From NCBI RefSeq assembly GCF_030690045.1, contig NZ_JAUYHK010000022.1:62001-126000 (forward strand): 64,000 nucleotides of DNA, written 5' to 3'. Position numbers and translations under genes: made by a program. This stretch comes from Thalassospira sp. (GTDB taxonomy: Bacteria > Pseudomonadota > Alphaproteobacteria > Rhodospirillales > Thalassospiraceae). Every line of letters starts with the position of its first letter. Position 1 is the stretch's first letter. This document shows, one piece after another, positions 17,877 through 27,152 of this stretch. The notes beneath the pieces are model-generated. The model made no database searches. It saw nothing but the letters and a program-made list of their open reading frames with translations, and was not told the DNA's origin.

Positions 17877-18548
17877 TCAGTTCTGTGACCGGCGTCGATA
17901 GGTCACAATATGATCGGCAAGGGCGGCCAATGCCTCGTCCCCGCGCCGCGCCAGTGCCAGATCGAAAATCGTATGATGTTCATCAATGATTTCTTCGGCA
18001 CGAAACCCGTGGGTTTTCAGTTCGATCACCACATAACGGCGGAACTGGTCAAAAATCTCGCGGTGCATTTTCATCTGTAATTGCGATCCACAGGCCGAAA
18101 TCAGCGCCTGATGAAATTCACGGTCATACTGGCTCCAAAGCGCGGTCAAATCGCGATTCTGCCCGCCCAGCATCTGCTGTTCGACCTTCGACAATTTATG
18201 ATGGGCGGCGGCAATGCGGGCTTCCCATTCAACATCTCCGGCCTTGATCGATTTCGCCAGCCCGTCGATTTCCAGTAACAACCGCATTTCGGTCAGTTCA
18301 TGAAAATTGGTGCGCGTGGTTTCCACCACCCGAAATCCCTTTTGCCCTTCGGCAGTGACAAAGCCAAAGGCCGACAGACGGTTCAAAACCTCGCGCAGGG
18401 TATTCACACTGACATTATAGCGCTCGCGCAAACCGTCCAGTTTCAGCTTGCTACCCGGCTGCAACTCGCCATACAGGATATCATCGCGAATTTCGGTATA
18501 GACCGTATCGGCGACAGTGGCGCTCGGGGTGGCGGTAATGCTGCTCAT
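17877..18548 (-). CDS. GntR/FadR-family (FCD) transcriptional regulator
   Basis: A 223-residue protein with a GntR winged helix (residues 12-80: VYTEIRDDILYGELQPGSKL, LRERYNVSVNTLREVLNRL) and a C-terminal FCD helical bundle. The bundle carries likely metal-binding histidines (YDREFHQALISACGS, DEHHTIFDLAL). Such proteins are usually repressors released by an organic acid. Its place inside the quinate/shikimate operon makes it the probable local regulator. AGAGGAT lies six bases before the ATG. Its operator may be the palindromic site over the dctP promoter near 22393. Confidence 0.9.
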   Translation of the reverse strand: MSSITATPSATVADTVYTEIRDDILYGELQPGSKLKLDGLRERYNVSVNTLREVLNRLSAFGFVTAEGQKGFRVVETTRTNFHELTEMRLLLEIDGLAKSIKAGDVEWEARIAAAHHKLSKVEQQMLGGQNRDLTALWSQYDREFHQALISACGSQLQMKMHREIFDQFRRYVVIELKTHGFRAEEIIDEHHTIFDLALARRGDEALAALADHIVTYRRRSQN

Positions 18549-18557
18549 GATATCCTC

Positions 18558-19415
18558 TTATGCAATCAGGGCTTCGGGATAGGTTTTGAAATACTCTTTT
18601 CGGGCGGCATCCGCATCAATGCTGTGCCCGCTAAACACTTCAAAGGCTTCGACCCCCTGAAAGAAAAACAGCTCGAACCCGGTCAGGATGTTCAGCCCGG
18701 CCTGTTTTGATGCCCGCAAAAATGCCGTTTCAACCGGGGTATAAACCGCATCAAACGCCCATTTTTGCCCGCCCAGAAGGCGGATATCAAACGGGCTCCC
18801 GGGATATTGGTTCATGCCAATCGGCGTACAATTGATCAGGCCATCGGCCATCCGCACCGCATCGGCCAGATCGGATGCCGTCACAAATTCGGCGTTGAAA
18901 TCCGCCCGGCGCATTGTCTCGACCAGTTCCCGCCCGCGCCCCTCATCGGTATCATGAAGGCACAGCCGATCCGCCCCCAAACCGCGCAGCCCGAATGCAG
19001 TCGCCAGACCAACCCCGCCTGCCCCCAGTTGCACCACCATTCCGGGCCGAACATCACCAAACTGCCCGCGATAACCGCGCATGAAACCGACATAGTCGGT
19101 ATTGTCCCCCAACCAGCCATCCGCTGCAAACAGCACCGTATTGACCGCCCCCAAGGCACGCGGCAAACGTGCCGCCGGGGTAATCAATTGCCGGGCGGCG
19201 GTTTTATAAGGATGGGTGACATTGACCCCGCGATACCCTTCGGCCTCGCAGGATCTCAGGCGGGCCTCAATGTCAAACCCCTCAATCCCTTGCGTATCCA
19301 GATAATCATAACGGGTTTCAAGTCCGCACATCTGACCCAGCAACACATGCAGCCGGGCCGACTGGCTGCGGGAAATGCCTTTTCCGATCAAACCCAGTTT
19401 CAACATCATGTCCAT
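18558..19415 (-). CDS. Shikimate/quinate 5-dehydrogenase (AroE family)
   Basis: A 285-residue NAD(P)-dependent dehydrogenase. The substrate domain has the SRSQSARLH serine pair, the catalytic Lys in GVNVTHPYKTAAR, GAVNTV and GDNTDYVGF with the catalytic Asp. The Rossmann glycine loop is LGAGGVGLATAFG. The C-terminal GFELFFFQGVEAFEVF closes the fold. The residue after beta-2 is Asp (CLHDTDEGRG), which favours NAD over NADP and a catabolic role. It starts three bases after the dctM stop, so it is translationally linked to the transporter. Quinate versus shikimate preference cannot be told from the sequence. Confidence 0.88.
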   Translation of the reverse strand: MDMMLKLGLIGKGISRSQSARLHVLLGQMCGLETRYDYLDTQGIEGFDIEARLRSCEAEGYRGVNVTHPYKTAARQLITPAARLPRALGAVNTVLFAADGWLGDNTDYVGFMRGYRGQFGDVRPGMVVQLGAGGVGLATAFGLRGLGADRLCLHDTDEGRGRELVETMRRADFNAEFVTASDLADAVRMADGLINCTPIGMNQYPGSPFDIRLLGGQKWAFDAVYTPVETAFLRASKQAGLNILTGFELFFFQGVEAFEVFSGHSIDADAARKEYFKTYPEALIA

Positions 19416-19418
19416 GCC

Positions 19419-20687
19419 CTAAAAACCAAACAGTCGCGGCAAAAATGTCACCAGTCCGGGGACAAAGGTAATGATCACCAGCACCAGAAATTCGACCACA
19501 AACAATGGCATGATCGCCCGGATCATCCGCCCCATGCCGACATTGGCAACCGCATCGGCAACAAACAGGCACAATCCCATCGGCGGTGTAATCAGACCGA
19601 TCATCAAATTGAAAATCACCACAATTCCGAAATGGGTCGGGTCGATCCCTAGGCTGATGGCAATCGGATGCAGAATCGGTACCAGCACAAGCATTGCCGC
19701 AATGCCTTCCAGCATCAAACCAACCACCAGCAACATCAGATTGATCAAAATCAGGAACATCACCGGACTATCGACATAGCTCAGGACAAACCCGCTGATC
19801 GCCTGCGGGATACCCGCAAATGTCATGAACCAGTTGGCCGCACCCACCGTGCCCATAATGATCAGGATGGTCGATGAATCGCGCATCGATGCTGCAAAAA
19901 TCGTCGGCAGATCGCCAAATTTAAGTTCGCGAAACACAAACAACCCGACAATCAGGGCATATGCCACGGCAAAACTCGCCGCTTCGGTCGGTGTCACCAC
20001 CCCGGCCAAAATCGACCCGATCACAAAAACCGGCATGAATAACGGGATCAACCCCTGCCACAAGGCCCGTAATTGATCCCGAAACGGGGTCCGTGGGCGC
20101 GATTTTGTATAACCGGCGGCAAAAATCCGCACATAAACCGATAGGGCAGCCGCCAGTAAAATTCCGGGGATAATCCCGGCCAGAAACAGGGCAGGAACGG
20201 AAACGCCCGTCGTGATCAGCGCATAAATAATCACCGGAATACTGGGCGGAATGATCGGCCCGATCACCGACGATGCCGCCGTCAATGCCGCCGCAAAATC
20301 ACGCGGATAGCCTTCCTTTTCCATCGATGGAATGAAAATACGGCCAAGGGCCGATGTATCGGCCACCGCCGACCCCGACAAACCGGCAAAAATCACCGAC
20401 GACCAGATATTCACCTGCGCCAGACCCGCCTTGGCATGCCCGACCAGCGCATTGGCCAGATTGATGACGCGCCGCGTAATGCCGCTGGCATTCATCAGTT
20501 CCCCGGCCAGAACAAACAACGGAATCGCCAGAATGGTAAAGGAATCCAGCCCGGCGAAAATCCGCTGCGGCACCAGATCAATCGTAAAGGTCGCAGTTGA
20601 AATATACACAACCAGCGCCAGCGCGATGGCAAAGGCCACTGGCGCGCCAATCGCCAGAAGGATCAAAAGCGAAACCGACGCAATCAT
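19419..20687 (-). CDS. dctM: TRAP transporter large permease subunit (DctM)
   Basis: A 422-residue, strongly hydrophobic protein of about 12-13 membrane segments with typical DctM motifs (FAGLSGSAVADTSALG, GPIIPPSIPVIIYAL, LITPPMGLCLFVADAV). It is the inner-membrane subunit that couples uptake to sodium. The ATG at 20687 overlaps the dctQ stop (ATGA). The longer open frame upstream is a shadow of dctQ. The cargo is inferred from the downstream genes to be quinate, shikimate or dehydroshikimate. Confidence 0.93.
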   Translation of the reverse strand: MIASVSLLILLAIGAPVAFAIALALVVYISTATFTIDLVPQRIFAGLDSFTILAIPLFVLAGELMNASGITRRVINLANALVGHAKAGLAQVNIWSSVIFAGLSGSAVADTSALGRIFIPSMEKEGYPRDFAAALTAASSVIGPIIPPSIPVIIYALITTGVSVPALFLAGIIPGILLAAALSVYVRIFAAGYTKSRPRTPFRDQLRALWQGLIPLFMPVFVIGSILAGVVTPTEAASFAVAYALIVGLFVFRELKFGDLPTIFAASMRDSSTILIIMGTVGAANWFMTFAGIPQAISGFVLSYVDSPVMFLILINLMLLVVGLMLEGIAAMLVLVPILHPIAISLGIDPTHFGIVVIFNLMIGLITPPMGLCLFVADAVANVGMGRMIRAIMPLFVVEFLVLVIITFVPGLVTFLPRLFGF

Positions 20688-21169
20688 GATGGCTGTTCCC
20701 CGCCCCGGTTTCGACGCAAGGCCGATAACAGACGAAGTGCCGCTGCCACAAACAGACAAACCCCGCCCACACTCAGGGCGATTTGTGCCCAATACATCGG
20801 AATGCCCAGCCCGGACGAGGTAATCCCTCCGCGCTTGCCTGCAAAGATCAGCCCGGCATGGATCAAAACCCCGCCCAGAATCAGCGTCGCCGCATCGACC
20901 ATAACGCTCAGACGGGTGCGCACCTGTTCTGACAGCAAATCGGTCACCAGACTGAAACTGATCTGCGACCCGCGCAAATAGGCATAGGCCGTGCCAAACA
21001 TGCAGCCGTAAATCATGGCATATTTCGCTACTTCCTCGCTCCACTGAAACGGCGACGAAAAGGCGTACCGGCTGACACTCCCAGCAAAGACCACGGCAAA
21101 GACAATGAAAATGCTCAGGCCTGAAAGACCGGCAAGCAAAAGACAAAAGGCATTTTCAGCCTTGCGCAT
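20684..21169 (-). CDS. dctQ: TRAP transporter small permease subunit (DctQ)
   Basis: A 161-residue membrane protein with four predicted helices and the DctQ signature around the second (VSRYAFSSPFQWSEEVAKYAMIYGCMFG). GGGAGG lies eight bases before the ATG at 21169; a longer frame starts at 21205. It holds the large subunit and docks the periplasmic binding protein. It is translationally coupled to dctM. Confidence 0.9.
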   Translation of the reverse strand: MRKAENAFCLLLAGLSGLSIFIVFAVVFAGSVSRYAFSSPFQWSEEVAKYAMIYGCMFGTAYAYLRGSQISFSLVTDLLSEQVRTRLSVMVDAATLILGGVLIHAGLIFAGKRGGITSSGLGIPMYWAQIALSVGGVCLFVAAALRLLSALRRNRGGEQPS

Positions 21170-21258
21170 CGGGACATCCTCCCTGCGGGAAAAAAGACAG
21201 CGCACCGGACCAAGGAGGAACCCGATCCGGCGCGCCGCCAGTCGGCGAAAACCGTGGC

Positions 21259-22284
21259 TTACATCGAGGATTCAGCGTCGCTGACGGCTGTTTTCAGCTT
21301 GTCGATCCAGCTGGCATCAATCTGCCCGGACAACCATTCGACAACGGCGGGCTGTGCCGTATCGCGGAAGGCCTTCAACTGATCAGCCGTCGGCGTGGTC
21401 ACTTCCATGCCGGCCTCGGCCAGTTTGGCAACACCTTCGGCAGAATTGAACTGCTGGATCGCGCGGCCCACCGTGGCGGCAATGCCTGCCGCACGGCGCA
21501 GCAAGGCCTGATCGCCTTCAGACATGCCTTCATACAAATCATTATTGATCAGGATGAAATCGGTGCCATAAACATGGCGATCCAGCGTCAGATATTTCTG
21601 CATTTCATAGAATTTGTTGGCATAGATCACACTGATCGGATTTTCCTGCCCATCCACTGTGCCAGTGGTCAGTGCAGTCGGCACTTCCGGCCACGGAATC
21701 GGGGTCGGCTCCCCACCCAGTGCCTTGACCATCTCGACATACAGAGGAACGGTCATCACACGGATTTTAAGACCCTGCATGTCCTTGGGCTCAGCCACGG
21801 GACGTTTGGAATTGGTGAAATTGCGGAACCCGGTTTCCCCATAAGCCAGCGTGCGCAAGCCGGTTTTTTCAAGGCAAAGCGCGGCGAGTTCGTCGCCAAA
21901 TTCACCATCCAGAACTTTCCACGCCACATTGGCCGACGGAAACATATAAGGCACGTCCAGAACGGCCGCCTCGGGGCACAATTGCGAGAACGGACCCGAC
22001 ACCATCGACATGGCAAGCGTGCCATCCTGAGTATTTTGCAAAAGATCGGTTTCACCGCCCAATGACCCTGCCGGGAAAAGTTCAACCGCAATCCGCCCGG
22101 CAGATTCGGCCTCGACAATATTTTTGAAAACCTGCGACGCCGCCCCTTTTTTCGAGGTTTGCCATTCTGCCGGATCGACATGGGCAAAATTCAGGGTGAT
22201 GTCTGCGGCCTGTGCCGGCATGGCAAACGCGGCAACGGCCAGCGATGCTGCCCCCAGCAAGGCAGATTTGGATAAAAGTTTCAT
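21259..22284 (-). CDS. dctP: TRAP transporter substrate-binding protein (DctP)
   Basis: A 341-residue periplasmic receptor. A signal peptide with a basic start and hydrophobic core ends AMPAQA at residue 26. The DctP fold follows, with the family's LKIRVMTVPLYVEMVKALGG and the key-arginine region, and PIPWPEVPTALTTGTVDGQENP. GGGAGGA precedes the ATG at 22284; the frame to 22332 lacks a signal. It is first in the seven-gene operon. A 90-bp gap before dctQ is typical and may hold partial termination, giving excess receptor. Confidence 0.94.
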   Translation of the reverse strand: MKLLSKSALLGAASLAVAAFAMPAQAADITLNFAHVDPAEWQTSKKGAASQVFKNIVEAESAGRIAVELFPAGSLGGETDLLQNTQDGTLAMSMVSGPFSQLCPEAAVLDVPYMFPSANVAWKVLDGEFGDELAALCLEKTGLRTLAYGETGFRNFTNSKRPVAEPKDMQGLKIRVMTVPLYVEMVKALGGEPTPIPWPEVPTALTTGTVDGQENPISVIYANKFYEMQKYLTLDRHVYGTDFILINNDLYEGMSEGDQALLRRAAGIAATVGRAIQQFNSAEGVAKLAEAGMEVTTPTADQLKAFRDTAQPAVVEWLSGQIDASWIDKLKTAVSDAESSM

Positions 22285-22373
22285 TCGTTCCTCCCGATTA
22301 AAAAAGTCCGGAATGCCCGGCTGCGTTCGCAACAGCTCTTGTTTGGGCAGGTTTCCTTCTCCGGAATTAGGAT

Positions 22374-22404
22374 AATTTAAAAAATATAGGAGATTTTGTC
22401 AAAT
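22374..22404 (-). promoter_or_regulatory. dctP operon promoter with overlapping operator candidate
   Basis: On the minus strand TTGACA (22402-22397) is followed after 17 bases by TAAATT (22379-22374), a good sigma-70 promoter 90 bp ahead of dctP. The half-palindrome ATTT....AAAT (22393-22404) lies over the -35 box and could be the site of the operon's GntR/FCD repressor. The operator part is inference. Confidence 0.5.
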
Positions 22405-22798
22405 ATACTATTTTATAATCTGACGATGCCCGATTTTTCGGAACGCTTCTTGCCAAAAAACAAAAAAACGGCATCACCCCTCAGGATAATGCCGAAAACA
22501 GAAAACAGGTTCGGGTTATGCGCGACCCCGGTGGTGTTACCCGCAATGCCTGTATCATCGCGGGGACAATGAATGTGCGGGCAACACCGGCCAGGATCTT
22601 TGGGAACCCCGGGGAGACAAGGTTCCCCATGCCAGAGACAACCATCTGGAAACATATCAGCGAAGGCCATCAATATTTCAATCACAAGCACAGACCGACC
22701 GGGTATAAAGGCTTGTGATATCCACACTGTTTCGTGATACGCTGGAGGTTGTTGGTTATCTCCGACCCCATTGATACGCCTCTTCACCCGAGAACGCA
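22405..22798. other. Intergenic region between dctP and the Crp-type gene
   Basis: About 390 bp. Frames on both strands lack family signals. A short inverted repeat GGGAACC/GGTTCCC is at 22602-22608 and 22621-22627. The region probably holds the crp promoter, near 22700-22760, but I cannot define it. Confidence 0.4.
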
Positions 22799-23539
22799 GT
22801 GAACAGTTTCACATCGACATCGACCGCAACGCCACAGCTTGCCAAAATCGCCTCGCGGATTCTCGCGGGCAGTTTTCTGTTTGAAGACCTTGAACCCGCC
22901 CTGCTGACGCAATTATCCGAGTGCGCCACAGTCACCCGGCTTGAAGATGGCGATTTGTTGTTTGAAAAAGGCGACCCGGCCAACGGCCTTTATGCGGTCG
23001 AGGCGGGCAAGGTCCGGATTTCCAGCCTGTCGGGGTCCGGCAAGGAAATTGTCCTCAATGTGCTGGCCCCCGGTGCGGTATTTGGCGAAATCGCCCTTCT
23101 GGATAATGAACCCCGCACCGCAAGCGCCCGCGCCGTTGGGCCGACACGCCTGTTATTCATATCGCGTGATGCCTTTTTTGATATTTTTGACCGCGAACCG
23201 GAATTGCGCCGCCATATCACCGCCCTTCTATGCCGTCGCCTGCGCTGGGTCAGTGCCCTGCTGGAAGATGCCAATTTCCTTGATCTGACCGGGCGCCTTG
23301 TCAAACGTCTGTTATGGCTGGCCGAACGTCATGGCGGGCCGGACCCCGATGGCATCCGCATTTCCCTGCCGCTTTCGCAACAGGAACTGGGCTATATGCT
23401 CGGCGTCACCCGAGAGGCCGTAAACAAGAAACTGCGCGAATTTGAAAAGCTTGATCTGGTGACGCGCCGCGATGGTCGCCTTGTGATCCGCGACAGCGAG
23501 GGGCTGAAAAAACTTCTGGCAGATGCAACCAAAACCTGA
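22799..23539 (+). CDS. Crp/Fnr-family transcriptional regulator
   Basis: A 246-residue protein with a cyclic-nucleotide-binding beta barrel (about residues 25-140) and a C-terminal HTH (LSQQELGYMLGVTREAVNKKL). The phosphate-binding cassette reads FGEIALLDNEPRTASARA. It keeps the Glu and Arg that hold the ribose and phosphate of cAMP. No cysteine cluster of the Fnr type is present. It starts with GTG and overlaps the next gene, a class III cyclase, by 17 bases. A co-expressed cyclase and receptor make cAMP or cGMP the likely ligand. Confidence 0.9.
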   Translation: MNSFTSTSTATPQLAKIASRILAGSFLFEDLEPALLTQLSECATVTRLEDGDLLFEKGDPANGLYAVEAGKVRISSLSGSGKEIVLNVLAPGAVFGEIALLDNEPRTASARAVGPTRLLFISRDAFFDIFDREPELRRHITALLCRRLRWVSALLEDANFLDLTGRLVKRLLWLAERHGGPDPDGIRISLPLSQQELGYMLGVTREAVNKKLREFEKLDLVTRRDGRLVIRDSEGLKKLLADATKT

Positions 23540-24905
23540 ACATTCCATATTGTTTGACAGTCTGGTCGCCCGTGAAGAACGGCGCGGCCTGTTTGTTGTG
23601 GCCTTTCTGCGCATCGTCATGCTCGCCTTTATCCTGTTGCTGTTCAGCAAACCCGATTTACCGACAGGCGAGCTGTATTCCCTGCTGGAAGTTCTGGGCT
23701 GGTTCATTCCCGGCGTTTTTATCCAGATTTTTGTCGCATGGTATGGCCGCAACTGGCGCTGGATGCTCTATATTCTGGCGATTGTCGATGCCGCCCTGAT
23801 TGTCTATGTCTCGGTCGTGCCAGATCCGCTTAATCCGCTGACGCAACATCCGGCATGGGTTTATGGCTTTGTCGCCCAGGATCGCGGTGTTGTCTTTTCC
23901 ATGATCATGATGGCATTGGTGATCATGACATTTTCCCCCCGCCTGATCCTGTGGTTCGGATCGTGGCTGGTGATTGCCTGGGGCGTTGGCATTGGCTGGC
24001 TGATCGAACGGCCCGGCGTTTTGATTCCCAAACATTTCGGCGATGAATGGAACCCCGATCAGGACGAACTGATCGCCACCTATATGCGGCCTGAATTTCT
24101 GGATGTGTCGTCCCTGATCGAACAGGTGATCCTTGTTGTGGTTTTTACCCTAGCCTGTGCGGTGATGGTGTCGCGCCTGCGCCTGTTGATCAAACAGTTT
24201 GCCGCGGCCGAACGGGCGCATGGCAATCTGGCGCGCTATTTCCCCGCCGCCCTTGCCGATCAGCTGGCCGACCGTGACGAACCGGTACGAATCGGCGAAC
24301 GCCGCGATTGTGTGATCCTGTTTGCCGATATTATCGGTTTTTCCGGCTATGCCGAAAACCGCGATCCGCAGGATGTCATGCGCCTTCTCAACAGTTTCCA
24401 CGGCATCATGACCACCCAGATTGCCGCCTATGGCGGGATTGTCGAAAAATATATCGGCGATGCCATGATGGCGAGTTTCGGGGCATTTGAAGATATCCCC
24501 GCCCCGACGGCCAATGCCCTTGCCGCCGCCCAGGCTATGCTGGACCGTATCAGTGAATGGCAGGAAAAGGACGGCCAAAACCGGCCCTTACGCATCGGGG
24601 TCGGCCTGCATTTCGGCCCCGCCGTGGTCGGCGATGTCGGCGAGGGCGAGGCCGTTACCCCGGCCGTGATCGGGGCCACCGTCAATCTGGCCAGCCGCCT
24701 TGAACGCGCTACCCGCGATCTTGATGCCGAAATTGTGCTCAGTTGCAGTTTCGCCGGGCAACTGGCCCGCGAAATTCCCGCGACACACGCCCTGATGATG
24801 GCGTCTTTTGCCGGTCAGGACGACATCCGCGTCAAGGGGTTCAGCACCCCGATCCCGGTCCGCTATCAGGCCCGCCCGCACAGTGCGGCTTCTGCGCTGG
24901 GATAA
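23523..24905 (+). CDS. Membrane-bound class III adenylate/guanylate cyclase
   Basis: A 460-residue protein with about six N-terminal membrane segments in two groups (residues 20-130 and 135-230), a short linker and a class III catalytic domain (about 260-440). The metal aspartates are in LFADIIGF (near D269) and YIGDAMMASFG (near D313). ATVNLASRLERATR carries the Asn and Arg of the transition state. It should make cAMP, or possibly cGMP, in response to a membrane signal. Its start lies inside the upstream crp-like gene, so the two form a sensor-effector operon. Substrate choice is not certain. Confidence 0.88.
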   Translation: MQPKPEHSILFDSLVAREERRGLFVVAFLRIVMLAFILLLFSKPDLPTGELYSLLEVLGWFIPGVFIQIFVAWYGRNWRWMLYILAIVDAALIVYVSVVPDPLNPLTQHPAWVYGFVAQDRGVVFSMIMMALVIMTFSPRLILWFGSWLVIAWGVGIGWLIERPGVLIPKHFGDEWNPDQDELIATYMRPEFLDVSSLIEQVILVVVFTLACAVMVSRLRLLIKQFAAAERAHGNLARYFPAALADQLADRDEPVRIGERRDCVILFADIIGFSGYAENRDPQDVMRLLNSFHGIMTTQIAAYGGIVEKYIGDAMMASFGAFEDIPAPTANALAAAQAMLDRISEWQEKDGQNRPLRIGVGLHFGPAVVGDVGEGEAVTPAVIGATVNLASRLERATRDLDAEIVLSCSFAGQLAREIPATHALMMASFAGQDDIRVKGFSTPIPVRYQARPHSAASALG

Positions 24906-25019
24906 CCCGCCCTTGAATGTGCAGACCCGACGACCAAGATAACAAAAGTTACAAAATATTCAGACGTTCCCACCATGATGGTGCAACACGCCGTCCGCAT
25001 CAGGATCAAAGGAACCGTG

Positions 25020-25502
25020 ATGACCGAAACAACCGGTAGCCAGCCTGCTGATACGCCCACCAGCGTCAGCATCAAAACCCTGTTTGGCCAGCGGGAATTT
25101 CAGTGGGACAAGGCGATTTACATGCCCACCGGCCTGACCGGGTTTGAGAATCACAATGTTTTTGCACTGGCGAATTTTCCCGGTGATACCACCGGTTGCT
25201 TTAAATTGCTGCAAAGCCTGACCGAACCGGAACTGGCCTTTGTCGTCGCCCCCTATAATGCCGACAGCGGCGTTATCAAGGAAAGCCACATGACGCAAAT
25301 GTTGTCATCGGTTGCCATTGCACCCGATGATGCTGCCATCCTGTTCATCGTCACCCTGCACAAGGACGAAAATAACGGCGAAGCCATGCGCATGTCGGTC
25401 AATCTGCGCGCCCCGATTATCATCGATACCGAACGTCAGGTCGCCTGGCAGCGCACCCTGCCTTATGAAGAATATCCCTATCGCAAAATGCTCGATAGCT
25501 GA
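25020..25502 (+). CDS. fliW: Flagellar assembly factor FliW
   Basis: A 160-residue FliW. The core signature is GLTGFENHNVFALANF and LQSLTEPELAFVVA, with MSVNLRAPIIIDTERQVAWQ near the end. FliW binds flagellin and CsrA and links flagellin levels to translation control. AAAGGA lies seven bases before the ATG at 25020. An N-terminal extension of about 25 residues precedes the usual domain. No other flagellar gene is in the window. Confidence 0.92.
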   Translation: MTETTGSQPADTPTSVSIKTLFGQREFQWDKAIYMPTGLTGFENHNVFALANFPGDTTGCFKLLQSLTEPELAFVVAPYNADSGVIKESHMTQMLSSVAIAPDDAAILFIVTLHKDENNGEAMRMSVNLRAPIIIDTERQVAWQRTLPYEEYPYRKMLDS

Positions 25503-25620
25503 CCGGGGCATCCGATCCTGATATAATTTCACAAAAATATTCCGCCTTGTCCTTTTTGCTGCCATGTTTCCCGGCAAGATTGCAGTCTGAAATTATTGGA
25601 TTTTCCCGAAGGAAACATAA

Positions 25621-27081
25621 ATGGCATCTTCATTGCGCAATCGCTTGGCCGTCGCCACCCTGCTTGGCGCGTCTTTTCTGGCTTTTCCCGATGTCGCAAC
25701 CGGGGTCCGTGCCGCCGAAAGCACCGTGACCCTGACCGCAACCGAGCGCAGCAAAATGCGCCTGACGGTGTATCCCGGTAACCTTGCCATGATCACCGAA
25801 ACCCGCAACGGGGCGCTGGCATCCGGCCTGCAAACCCTGCGCATCGAAGATTTGCCCGCCACCCTGATTGATGATTCCATCCTGATCGGATCAGGAAAGG
25901 ACGCGCAATTGCGGCTGGTCTCGACCCGTCTGGGTGCGCACCGCATCGACAGTCAAAGCCTGCTGGGTGCGTTTATCGGGCAGGATGTCAAAATCCGCCG
26001 CGACAATGATCTGATTGATGCCACCCTTTTGGCCATCAACCATCTTGCCCTTGTGCAAAGCGAGGACGGCGTCGAATATGTCGCCCCCCATGATGTCGTT
26101 CTTCCGGCCCTACCCGGCGATGTTCTGGCAAAACCGGCATTCCACGCCACCGTTGAAACGGCGGCGGCCACCGATCATGTGTCGCTGGCCTATCTGATGG
26201 GCGGCATCACATGGCAGACCGCCTATGTCGGCCATTACAACAGCGACGCCGGAACCCTGTCCTTTGGCGCGCGTGCCCGCATCACCAACAATAGCGGCGG
26301 TGACATCGAAGACGCCGAATTGCGGCTGGTCGCAGGCGACCCCAACCGGGTATCGCCCGCCCCGATGATGAAGGCGGCCCGTGGTGAAATGATGATGTCG
26401 GCCATGGCCGACAGCGGCGCACAGGCAGATCGCAGCACCCTTGAAAACCTCCATCTTTATGGCCCGTTTGCCGGGCTGGACATGAAAGATGGCGATGTTG
26501 TCACCCTGCCCTTGCTGGAAACCCGCGATCTTGCCGCCACCCGCGAAGTGATTTTTAACGGCAATGGCAATATTTATTACAGTGGCCGCGATTACAGCGA
26601 AGATTTCATCCGTCCGCAATTGCGCCTGATTGTCGAAAATGACGGCAGCCCGGACGGGCAAAGCCCGTGGCCCGATGGCGTGATCCGCATTTATGGCGAT
26701 CACAGCACCGGCACGGCCGAAACCACCACTGCCTTTCTGGGCGAAGACCACATCACCCTGACCCCGGCGGGCCGGAAGGCGACCCTGACCCTTGGACAGG
26801 CCAGCAACATCACCGGGTCGCGCAAGGTGGTGGAATATGACCGCAAGCCAGTCCCCAATATGCCCGACCTGATCAAAAGCACCATGAGCTGGACCATCAA
26901 AAACAGCGGCCCCCGCACCGAAACCGTCACGATTGACGAAAGCCTGCCGGGCGGCTGGATCATCACCGATGAAACCCACAAACATGAACAGCTTGAAGCC
27001 GGTCAGATCCGCTGGAAAATTGAATTGCCCGCAGGCGAAGAAGCCACCCTGCGCTGGTCGGTCAGCAGCGAAAACAGCTGA
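25621..27081 (+). CDS. Secreted DUF4139 domain protein
   Basis: A 486-residue protein with an N-terminal signal (residues 1 to about 31, ending GVRAAE) and a long beta-rich body. The region from ITWQTAYVGHYNSDAG to the end fits DUF4139 (LSFGARARITNNSGGDIEDAELRLVAGDPNRV). The C-terminus STMSWTIKNSGPRTETVTIDESLPGGW resembles an immunoglobulin-like fold. The family has no agreed biochemical role. AAGGAAA lies six bases before the ATG. It is followed by a strong hairpin and seems to be a single-gene unit. Confidence 0.75.
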   Translation: MASSLRNRLAVATLLGASFLAFPDVATGVRAAESTVTLTATERSKMRLTVYPGNLAMITETRNGALASGLQTLRIEDLPATLIDDSILIGSGKDAQLRLVSTRLGAHRIDSQSLLGAFIGQDVKIRRDNDLIDATLLAINHLALVQSEDGVEYVAPHDVVLPALPGDVLAKPAFHATVETAAATDHVSLAYLMGGITWQTAYVGHYNSDAGTLSFGARARITNNSGGDIEDAELRLVAGDPNRVSPAPMMKAARGEMMMSAMADSGAQADRSTLENLHLYGPFAGLDMKDGDVVTLPLLETRDLAATREVIFNGNGNIYYSGRDYSEDFIRPQLRLIVENDGSPDGQSPWPDGVIRIYGDHSTGTAETTTAFLGEDHITLTPAGRKATLTLGQASNITGSRKVVEYDRKPVPNMPDLIKSTMSWTIKNSGPRTETVTIDESLPGGWIITDETHKHEQLEAGQIRWKIELPAGEEATLRWSVSSENS

Positions 27082-27121
27082 TCCGGGCTTTATCCGAAAC
27101 ACCTTTTTTCCGCGAAAATGA

Positions 27122-27152
27122 TCAGGGACGCAGAAAAAATCTGCGTCCCTGA
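27122..27152. terminator. Hairpin terminator after the DUF4139 gene
   Basis: TCAGGGACGCAGA (27122-27134) and TCTGCGTCCCTGA (27140-27152) form a perfect 13-pair stem with a five-A loop, followed by TTCTATC. The run of A in the loop and the weak T-tract make efficiency uncertain. Confidence 0.65.

Noticed and set aside
19419-21146. 575-codon version of dctM
   Set aside because: The first 153 codons are a shadow of dctQ. The real start overlaps the dctQ stop at 20687.
22413-22787. 124-codon minus-strand frame between dctP and crp
   Set aside because: Irregular composition, no ribosome site or family features, and it covers the expected promoter region.
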